NCBI RefSeq assembly: GCF_020080835.1
Contig: NC_058162.1
Coordinates: forward strand, 3,658,001 to 3,722,000
DNA: 64,000 bases
DNA from: Cotesia glomerata
Taxonomy: Eukaryota; Arthropoda; Insecta; Hymenoptera; Braconidae
Direction: 5' to 3'
Numbering within the stretch: the first letter of the stretch is position 1; every line of letters starts with the position of its first letter. The translations under genes were made by a program, and so were the position numbers. The notes under the pieces are model-generated. The model saw nothing but the letters and a program-made list of their open reading frames with translations, was not told the DNA's origin and did not search any database. Below are positions 37,363 through 48,200 of this stretch, piece after piece.

Positions 37363-38064
37363 ACAAAACGCGCGCAACCCCACTCAATCTAACACACAAG
37401 ATGTTGAGGAAATTCTGATAAAACAGCCCCATTGCGCGCTTGCTCTGTTCTTGGTTTCGATAGTCTATGCCATGGAAGATAGATATAAACCAGATTATTC
37501 CCGTCGTGGTTACACTGCCATCTATTCGAATTTATTTGCACTGCTCGTTGTCGAACCATTATATCAATATCTATTCAACTAATATCAATTCTCTTTAAAC
37601 CGAGATTTCTCTTTCGGGAGAATGATTTTTTTAAAAATCCCGAGTGCGAAGGGATTCTCCAGGATTTCTGGGGTGAAGTGTCAATTCTAGAGAAGATGGC
37701 TTAGAAGTTTCGAGGTGTCGGTATCGATTTTAAGTAAATCGCTGGGAGGAAAAGATTTTATAAGAGCGGTGTCTTATTAGATCGTGTGGAACATTATTTT
37801 ATTTTTGTTTTGGAGATTTGACGACGGGTCAGAAATACGAAAACATTTATAAATACCTTTTTTGTGGAGAATTTAATTTTATATAGAAAAGGTTGATTAT
37901 TTCTGTGTCATTAATATTGAACCCACAATTTTGATTTTGATTTTTTATAGTTAATGCTTTGGTTGACCTTTTAATTTAGGGTGTTATATTAGAACGTTGA
38001 CCTCAAATTTTGGCTATTATGATTTTTTCGTATCTTCAATATTAAACTCTCAATTTTAATTCTG

Positions 38065-38266
38065 CACAGAAAAAAAAATTACCTTGAATCAAGAGAAAAA
38101 TTCTTGACCCAATAAAATAATATTGAAGAGTTTTATTGTCTTGAATCAAGTAAAATTTACCTAAACCAAGAAAAATTTATCAATCTAAGAATTTTTCTGC
38201 TCCAATCAAGAAGCTGAAATTCTTCAAAATTATTTACTCGATTCAAGTTAATTTTTTTTTCTGTGT
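38065..38266. mobile_element. Palindromic 'CTTGAATCAAG' MITE (best copy)
   Basis: 202 bp, ends CACAGAAAAAAAAATTACCT and the reverse complement of CACAGAAAAAAAAATTAACT, with CTTGAATCAAG near each end and again in the middle. No ORF. Confidence 0.75.
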
Positions 38267-38548
38267 GAGTTTTTAGTGGATTTTATAGATATCTAACTAT
38301 TGTATTGGTCTTCATGTCAGAATTTTTAAAAAATTTTGTACATTCTTACTCAGCTCGTCGATCTGAGTCAGAAAATGTATATAGTTCAAAAGTTTATATA
38401 AGGTAAAAGACTCCATTAGTGGCACCTTTAACCCCTATTAGTGGCACTTTTTCTTTCAATGAAAAAATGTTCTACTTGTAGAATATTCTACGTGTAAAAT
38501 GCATCTGAAAGCTTATTAAATAAGCTTTAATTTCCATACTTATATATT

Positions 38549-38693
38549 TTTAATTTCCCGCTAAGAAAATTGAAAATTTTCAAAAATCGGGAAGTTATTG
38601 GTTTTACCCCGTTTTTCGAAAATCGAGTTTTCATCAGATCTCGACGTTTTGAGGTCCTAGGAAGCTTTCCTGACTATTCCCGCGAGGGTGTCA

Positions 38694-38734
<41 letters not shown>

Positions 38735-38967
38735 TATGTGAACCGCTTATAACTTTTGAACGGTTGAACCGATTTCATCGCGGTTGGTGCCATTCGAAAG
38801 GGCTTCGCCAGACTTAGATTTCCTCTGAATTTGAATCGATTCGGACTCATAGATTTTGAGAAATTTGGAGAAATATAAAAAAAAATTGGAAAAAAAATTT
38901 TTTCAGAAGTGGTTTTTTTGGGATAACTTTTAAACGGCTTTACCGATCAATTTCGGATGTTATGTTA
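38549..38967. repeat. Interspersed repeat with (GT)n core, copy 2
   Basis: Same motif order as 3681-4050, with a purer (GT)n at 38697-38732 and the block TATAACTTTTGAACGGTTGA. The two copies are diverged mainly after the microsatellite. Confidence 0.75.
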
Positions 38968-39265
38968 GAACGTTGACCTCAAATTTTGGGTACAAAATTG
39001 AAGATACGAAAAAATCAAAAATCATAAGCGAGCTTTTTTATAGAAGATTAAATTTTCTACAAAAAGTCTCTTATGATTTTTCCGTATCTTCAATATTTAA
39101 CTCATAATTTTATATCGTAAATCAAGTAACAAAAAAAATTACATTTTAATTTTCAAGGTTGATTATTTATTACATTGAAAATTTTTTTCCAAATGTTTAA
39201 ATATAACATTTTGGCTTAGAGATTATTGATTATAATACAATTATCAGTAATAATTAAAAAAATGA

Positions 39266-42200
39266 TCAATTATATTGAGGTATACATCTTTGCGAGCCTT
39301 TGACACCTCGATCTTTGACGAATCCAGGCTTGCAAATGCAGAAATTGGGGCCAGAGCAAACACCATTGGGACACCCTCCAGGGCACGAAGGTACACATTT
39401 GGTCCTAGATAAATCCTCAGGGTCTGGTATGTAACCATTCTTGCAGCTGCAAATATTGTAGCCCATGCAGACTCCGTTGATACAAGGACGATCGCAGTCC
39501 TGGGGATTCCCTTGTTGATTAGGCCTGTAATTCCCCCCCTGATTCTCAGGATGATAAGTGTTCGGTTGATAATTATCTGGTCGATAACTGTTCGGCTGAT
39601 AACCATCCGGTTGATAACCACCCGGCTGATAATTTAGAGGCACACATTGATTACTCGCGTAATCTAGACGATATCCGTTGTAGCAATCACATCTATTTGG
39701 TGCAACACATTGCCCGTTAACTGGACATCCGTTTCGACACTCTGCGATGCATGTCTCTGATGCAGGATCTTTACGGTATCCTGGTTTACATTCGCAGAAT
39801 CCAGAAGAAACGCAACGGCCATTTTCACACGGACCGCAATCTGGAACGCATGATTCGCGTTCTCCTGATGGATTTTTGAATCTAAAAAAAAAACAAGTAA
39901 TTTATAAAAAACAATAATAATAATAAAAAGCCATTAAGTACACAAAAAAAAACAAACATCTTGCACCAAGAAAATTTTAAGGAAGACGAAAGTTATTTTG
40001 GAGTAAGAAGAAATTTTCTTGGCTCAAGAAACTTTCAATCTTTCTTAATATTTTCTTGAGCCAAGAAAATTTACACTCCAGTCAAGAATTTTTTTTTTCT
40101 TCAGTGTAGCCGAAATGGAAGTAAATTTCTTAGGGTTAGAAAAAACCTTGCAGTATGATAAAAAAATGCAGTGTTATAAATCTAGGTACTGACAGATTCA
40201 CTGATTAACTGACTGACTCTATCAGTAAATGAAATTTATGATGTAACAACACACTGATAAAATGTCTATTGAAAATATCTACTGAAAATATGACAATATG
40301 CATAGAAAATTAAAAAATGATGTAAATCAATGTAAAATGTTTTTAAAAAAATAAAATTTAATCTTTCGTATTTGATAAATTTAGAGGAAGAATTCAGAAA
40401 ATTTTAAAAATGAATGCAATGGCAAATTTCATAAATTAAGAGTGAATTCTTGACATACGAATGCATAAATATATGAAAACGATAGCTTATTTAAAGAGTT
40501 TTTAGAAATTTTAATTTTTAGAAGTTGTCGCATTCTAAAGTTATTCGAGGAAAAAACTGAGACAATATAAATTTTTGTGATTTTTAAAATTTTTAAGTCA
40601 TTTTCAAACTATCCGACGGATTAAGCTCATCTTTCATTTTGACTTTGGTAATCGTCTGTAGAATAATTATGTTGAGTTTGACAAGCCGAGTTCTATCGTT
40701 TATATGTAAATATATGTACTACTGTTACTACATGGAAAAAAAAGAGCAATGATTACTGTTTTGTATAGTACACGGAGAAAATTTTATAGTAGAGTTTATT
40801 ATCTAGTTATATTAAAATTTATTAACTGAATTCGATAGTAGTAAATATTATTTAAATAATTAAGTAAACCATCTGAATTGTAGTATTTACCATCCTGATG
40901 GTAACTACTACTATTATGATGGTAATCAGTAATAATAACTGTTATTATTTTAATTAGTTACTACTATTATCAAAATCGTAATTCCTAATATAACCTGATG
41001 GTTATAGTTACCATCAGTAATAATAATAACTACAATCTAAGCTAGTAAAAAATATTAAAAAAATTTAAGAATCTGCGTTACCGTGGATATGCATTTCTGA
41101 ATAAACTAAAAGCAGCTGTAGTGCTAAAAAAATCGGGATTAAATTCAGATTGAAAGTATATTTAAATTTTTATTTGTTTAAAACAAGTTTCAACGTCAAA
41201 TTTTTGAAAAAAAATTTGAAATTTCCAAAAAAATCAAAATTTTCAATAAAATTCAAATTAAAAAAAAAAAATTTTTAATCTTCAAAAAAATCAAATTTTC
41301 AAAAAAAAAATTTTGAATTGAATTTAAAATATTTTAATATTTCAAAGAAAAAAATGTACATTAGCTAAAATATGGATGTAAATAGAGGATTTAATTAAGT
41401 AAATTTATATTATTTTTTCTTTCAGAATTTTTACAATCTCAGATGGTTACAGTTACCATCTTCGATTGTAACAGTTATAATTTATAATAATTACAATTAT
41501 TATTTTTGATAGTAATCGTTACCATTATTAATAGTAACTATTACAATTTTCAATGATACCACCTATTATTTTGTTACTAATTTATTTTATTACCATTTTA
41601 GATAATAGGAGTTACTATTTTTGTATAGTAGGTAGTATAATTAATTTTTCTCCGTGTACTTAGTAGTGTTTTAGAAAAGTGTTAATTAGATAATAGAGAG
41701 TGATGTATGACACACGACTGATTATTGCCAGCACACGTCTTAGTAATGAACGGAACAATGAGAAAAAAATTTTCTTGAATCAAGAGAAAAATTCTGGACC
41801 GAAAAAAATAATTTTGAAGAGTATTTATTATCTTTAGTTGAGATGAAAAATTCTTGAATCAAGTAAAATTTATTTAAACCCAGAAAAATTTCTTAGTTTA
41901 AAAATTTTTCTACTCAAATCAAGAAAATGAAATTCTTCGAAATTATGTAATTGATTCGAGTAAATATTTTTTTTCTGTGCAACAGCCAGTATTATTTACA
42001 TGGTGCCCTATACCGTCCCGAATATTTTAACCCTATTGTATTCTAAAACACTACTGAGTACTTTAAAAATAGTACTCAGTACTGTTTGCTCCGTGTACTA
42101 CACTGAAAAAAAAATTAACTTAAATTAAGAGAAAAATTCTTGAACCAAGATAATAATTTTGAAGAGTTTCATTGTCTTGAATCAGGATGAAAAATTTTTG

Positions 42201-45200
42201 AATAAAGTAAAATTTACTTAATCCAAGAAATATTTCTTAGTTTAAGAATTTTTCTACTCAAATCAAGAGGATGAAATTTTTCAAAATTATTTTCTTGATT
42301 CAAAATTTTTTTTCTGCGTACTAATAGTAATAATCGTGATAATAATTTTTACCCGGGATGACAGTTGCAAACTCCAGGAGCAATGCAGTCGCCATTGTGA
42401 CAGCCACCTTCGCAAACAGCATCACATCTTTCGCGGGTGCCGTTCAAAGTGTATCCGGGTCGACATTGACACACATGAGGCGCGATACAGTCCCCATTGA
42501 CACATCCTCCGGGACACACGGGTCTGCAAACACCCTGAGGCGAGTCTCGCTCCCACCCAAGTTTACACTCGCAGACTTCCGGCGAAAAGCAATAAGCATT
42601 CTCGCCACAAGGACGCCGGCAAATCGGTTTGCAAACACCCTCCACTGGGTACCAACCAGGGTCACATGTGCATTGTCCAGATACGCATCTTCCCCCGAAG
42701 CACCCCGTTCGACAGTCGGTTGATGCATACTCACACTGGTTTGTAATTGCGTTCCGTTGATATCCGTCACAACAGTCTAAGATCATTACGTAGCCGTTGT
42801 CATAAGTGTTGTTCCATTGCTGGAATTATTTTTATTAACAATAATTAATACCTTAAAGAATAAACAGTGATCATTTTTACACTGATAAAAAAGTTAACTC
42901 ATTCAAGAAAAAAAATCTTGAACTATGTATACACGGAAAAAAGAAAAATAGAAAAATTACATTTTATAATGTTACGTGGCGCTCCGTGATGAAAACTGGA
43001 AAAATTACAGTTTCAGATTGTAATTATTATAGATTTTGTAAGAATCATATTGTAGAGTGTAAATATTACATTGAAAGTTTTGAAAATTAACATTCAAAAT
43101 TTGAATTTGTAACGTCCACGTTTTCAAAATATAATTATCTAATTAGTCTCCAGCTCGAAATTTGCTCGCCGGAGTCCAGGGTCATAAACGGGGATCACAT
43201 TATCAATAACAAAATATAAACAAAACACTTCATTTTAAATAAATCAAAGAAAAAGGAAACCTCTTTATTGGCCTGATCATATTAATAAACGATATAAACA
43301 ATATAAGCAAATTAAACAATATAAACAATACATTAGAACACTCTTTTCACACATATTCGCGGTTCAAAATCACCCGAGTAAAAATGAAATTATTATTTTT
43401 TACGGAAAAATAATAAATTTCGTTCGACCGCCGCACCACCGCTGCACCACCGCCGCACCATACCGCCGCACCACCGCTGCACGACCGCCGTTTGGCGGAC
43501 TATTACGCCGCACGCTAAAAATTTACTCCCCCTAGCATCGCCGCACTACCACTGCACCACCGCCGCACCAATGCTAAATCATACCTACAATTTCACAAAA
43601 AATGGTATCATAATTAATTTATCACGCAATAATTAATTAATAAATAATGTGACTAGAAATCTTTATGTAAGACCTATTGATCAACCTCCTTTTAATCGAA
43701 TGCCTAATATTAAAAAAAAAAATTTTTTTTTAAATCAGGCCAAAGCACCGCGAAATTATTGATTTTTTTAGTCGTATTGTTGATGTAGATTTTTAATTTC
43801 GTCCTCGGGTTGCACAGAAGCGGTACGCCTATCGAAATACTCTGAAAGAATTTTAAAAATTGAACTGTGATGGGATTCGAACCTGGATCGTCTGCATGGA
43901 AGTCTCGAACATTGCCAACTGCACTGCAAGCCATACTTAACTTAAAAAATTTAGTTAAGCTATTTGAATGATCAACGAATATATTATTTCAATGTATATA
44001 CCATCAAACAGTGGTATGGTGCGGCGGTGGTGCAGCGGTGGTGCGGCGGTCGAACGAAATTTATTATTTTTTCGTAAAAATTAATAATTTTATTTTTACC
44101 CGGGCGCGTCACAGCTGTGGTGCGGCGGTGGTGCAGCGGTGGTGCGGCGAATAGAAATTTATTTACTTGTCACGGCGCTGGTGCGGCGGTAGTGCGGCGA
44201 ATAGATAAATTCTTTACTTGTCACGGCGGTGGTGCGGCGGTGATACGGCACTTATAAAATAACCAAAATTGTCACGGCTGTAGTGCAGTGGTGGTGCGGC
44301 GCTTAAAAAGCCGTGCAGCGGTGTTGCGGCGGTGGTGCGGCGGAATTCTGTTTTTACTCGGGCAAGAAACAATATAAGCAATATACACTAATACAATAGA
44401 AACTTTCTATCCAAACATACACGACGGTATTCACGGTTCAAACTAAAAAAAACGCGGTCTACAAAATACTAACTAGTTTCCCAGTAACACCCCCTACCCC
44501 CTCAGGGCGACTAGCCGTCATCCCTGTGGGGTCCTAAACTCTACCCTGAGAGCAAGTGGAGAGTATCCTCCTCGCTCCCACCTACACGGCTTATGATCAC
44601 CTACCGTACCTCAGCTGAAGGCTTCGGCACGGGGAGTAGCACTTTCATCCGGTCGGTTCACGATACTTACCTGGGCCTTGGTCAGACTCCAGGTAGAGTA
44701 TCATCCTCTAGAATTACTTGGTGAAGAGTATTCGTCCGAGTAATTCTTCCGAGAAAGAATTGCCTTTTTGTGCCAAAATTTTGGACTTTATCATATTTCC
44801 CCTAACTCTCTTGTAACGAACCGGAAGGGTCGTTTTAGACACCTGTCCAGTGTCCTCGAACTAGCATTCAAAAATAATTATTTATTATTTTAATCGTAAT
44901 TTCCTTCATTATATATCCATTCGTCTTGCCAAATTCTAAGTTTTTATTTTCGAAACCCAATTCTTTATTATTTTAATCGCAATTTCTTTCATTATATATT
45001 CGTTGATTTTCCATACTAAATCTTGTTCGGAACTTAGAATAATTTTCCCAGTTTTTTAATTTCTTTTACAATTAATTTCTTTTGCTCGATTAATTCGCTC
45101 GGCTTCATAATAATTTCTCACACGCTTAATTTCTTAATTTAATCATACCTTTGGTAACAATAATATAATATTATTAACTAAATAAATACAATAATTAAAT

Positions 45201-48200
45201 AATAATCGCCGCTCTAATAACAATAATTGTTTCTATTAATTTTTAAGTAATTAATAAAAATAAACTAGAATACTCAAATACAAAAAGTAAAATCTAGGTC
45301 ATAAATTTAGAAAATAGTATATTACACACCTAGGGAAGTAAAGTAAGAAATGTCTTAGATCACATGTAATTGTTGGCCGAGGCGAAGCCGAGGTCAACAA
45401 ACATGTGATCTGAGGCTTTCTTATTTACTTCCCGTGGAGTGTATACTATTTTTTTGCTCGACGAAGGCAGAAAGAGGCAACTTCGTTTAGCGCAGCGGGC
45501 CGAAAGTTGACGCTTTCTGCCCGTCGAGCAAAAAATGCTACTTCAAAATATAATATTTATAGATTTGAATACGACTTAAAAAATTAATTAGTTAATTTAA
45601 AAATTAATAAATTAAAAATTAATTAGTTAATTCAAAAAATTAATTAGTTAACTTAAAAAATTAATTAGTAAATTTAAAAAATTAATTAATTAAAAATTAA
45701 TTAGTTAGTTTAAAAATTAATAAAAATAATTAGTTTAACAAATTAATTTAAAAAAAAAATTTCTAATCTAAAAATAAAACTATTTATTTAATGCCGTAAG
45801 ATGGAGGCGGAGTTTCTTAGATAGGACACTTATTATTATTTATAATGTAATTTTTCCAGTTTTTTTTCCGTGTACCATTTTGAAAAAAAGATTTTCTTGA
45901 GTCAAGAGAAAAAATTCTTGAGACAAGAAAAATTTACTTAAATTAAGAATAATTTTTTGACTCAAGAATTTTTCTTCTTGATGGAAGAAACTTATTTTCT
46001 CCGAAATGGTATTCTTGGGTCAAGATTTTTTCTCTTGAGTCAATTTATTTTTTTTAACAGTGTAAAAATTCTCATTTACCGTCGTTTTTAGTTTAGTTCA
46101 AGACGCTACCGCTTACGCGTGATGATTGATGATACCAAAAAACAATGGCGGACTTTAGTGTCACCGTATTTAACGCTAAAATGCTTATTGCAAGTAAACT
46201 GATAGGAATTTCGCTGTGAATTTTTATAATTACGTGTATTTTATGCATTAGAAAGAGATATAAAATAATTAAGTAAAATGTTTGAATAGTTCTAGAGTTG
46301 TGTCGCAAAGATAATATGGAGTGAATGACTTTTAAAAGTTAACAGTGAAACTTTATCAATAAATAAATAAATAAACTGATTATTGATAAAATTTTAGTAA
46401 AAGTAATTAATTTAATACTAACTGGTCTGTATCCATGATTGTGTATTGATCCTGTTTTGTTGTAAATAGCCAAGGCTTCATGGTATCTGTAATTAATAAA
46501 TTACTCACATTACATTGCAAAATCACAATTTTTATATCAATTTACTTTTTTCATTAATATTTCATTATTAACACGCTTTTATTTGCTTGACTTGCTTCTA
46601 TATATCTGTTTATCTATGCAATATAATTTTTAAATGTCATTTTAATCAACTTTAAGTCGTAATTAATTTTTAAATTTGCATGCGTATCGACTTACGACAA
46701 ATTATTACGATAATTATTTAATGTCTTTATCCTAGTGTCGTAACCAGGATCATCATGGTGGAAAAAATGACTAATTTTACAGATTAAACAAACACCATGC
46801 CGTGTCTAGCCATCTATTTTTTTATATTAGGCTTTTACTTTAATTAATCATGATAATGATGAAACACTGTAAAATTAAGTCAAAAAAATTTTGTGATATT
46901 CTCTTAGATGTCAAAAAAAAGGAAGTTACAGGGATGGCCTTCAGGGTCAACCGTTTTCCTAATTTTTTTATCAGTGTACATAGGGTAAAAATTAACTGCA
47001 CTGATAGAAGGATTTATTTGTATTAAAAAATATTTGTTAATGGTTAACAAATCATTTATTAGAGACCATTTTTTAGTATTAAACAAATATTTCTTAGTAT
47101 TTAAAATCATTCGTTTGTATTTAATAAATCTGATATTCATTTATTAAATATTAATAAATCTTTTTAAATACTAAAAAATATTTATTAAGGACTAAAAAGT
47201 GGTCTCTAATAAATGATTTGTTAAATATTAACAAATATTTTTAACTATAAACAAATCCTTCTATCAGTGTGGAAGATTTATTTAAACATTAAGCTTTATA
47301 ATTATATATATTTACAAACAATACAAATTTTTTTACATTAATTATCAAATGTCAAAGAACTTTAGGATATTAAAAAGTAATAATACTGAAATTGGATTAC
47401 TAAATAAATCTCATTTTAATTGTTTCTGATTGCATTCAAATATTATTTTCTACCTTTTAGTTTGGTTTTCTATTAAGCCTTTCTTTTTTTTTAGTTTTTT
47501 AAATGAAATTTTTTGTCAATTTTTCATTATTTATCTAGATATTTATGAATCGATACTTGTTTTATTATTAATAGGCTTTGAATACTTGAAAAAGGTTGAG
47601 GTCAGTGAGACTCAGCACATTATTATCGTCATTACTTTGTGACTTTCAGCAAAATACTAGAGCTCTATTATTTGCTAAGTACTTATCGATATGTGGGGAT
47701 GGTTTTCAGGTCATTTTTATTAAAATTGTCAGCAAGCTGATTATATCTATCTTGTGGGTTCTGATTTAGTAGGGGAGAAAGGGGGCAATTAAACCACTCG
47801 ACTTAAAAAATCGAAAAAATTGAAAAAAACGCTTCATGCTCTCAGAATAAGATTCTAATATGTTAAACTCGGATATGATCAAAATTTGAAATCATTGCGA
47901 TTAATAAATTTTGAAAAATTGAGATTTTCTTATTTTTAGGCATGTAAACTTTCTTTTCGGCTGGTGACAAATTGTTTAATAATATATCAATTTTTCAATT
48001 AATTGATAAAGTTTGAATTGTAGTAGTTGTATATTCTTATTCTTTATAATCATCAACTTTGTTTATAGTGATATAATAGTTTATTTGTTTATTAGTTACA
48101 ATTAATTGTTTTAAAATTATATGGGGTTAATTGAACCAGCAGTCCCGGGGACGATTGAACCATACGGAGAAGCATGGGACATGCGCGCGCACCTCGACTG

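Larger units (their letters stand above)
37363..39265. other. Intergenic region between EB-module and NimB genes
   Basis: Contains a CTTGAATCAAG MITE (38065-38266), the GT-core repeat copy 2 (38549-38967), and a ~33-bp direct repeat (TTAGAACGTTGACCTCAAAT at about 37988 and 38965). The 90-codon + frame at 37310-37582 overlaps the presumed promoter and has no family features. Confidence 0.6.
42932..45872. mobile_element. Large TA-flanked CACGG-ended element with nested insertions (NimB intron 2)
   Basis: Ends CACGGAAAAAAGAAAAATAG and the reverse complement of CACGGAAAAAAAACTGGAAA; TA on both sides (42930-42931, 45873-45874). The body contains a GC-rich nested element (43373-44362), a tRNA-like module, an unclassified GC-richer segment (about 44455-44860) and a foldback (45308-45535). 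No transposase frame. The ends are seen directly; that the whole 2.9 kb moved as one unit is inferred. Confidence 0.6.

Noticed and set aside
37310..37582. 90-codon + frame upstream of the EB-module gene
   Set aside because: Overlaps the presumed promoter and a tandem repeat, no domain, no downstream exon.
42358..42770. Long frames on the other strand or shifted frame over the NimB exon
   Set aside because: Shadows of the Cys-rich NIM repeat exon; only one frame keeps the cysteine spacing and splice phase.
44455..44860. LTR retrotransposon end or rDNA fragment
   Set aside because: The segment is GC-richer than the surroundings, but I see no paired LTR, primer-binding site or recognisable rRNA sequence.
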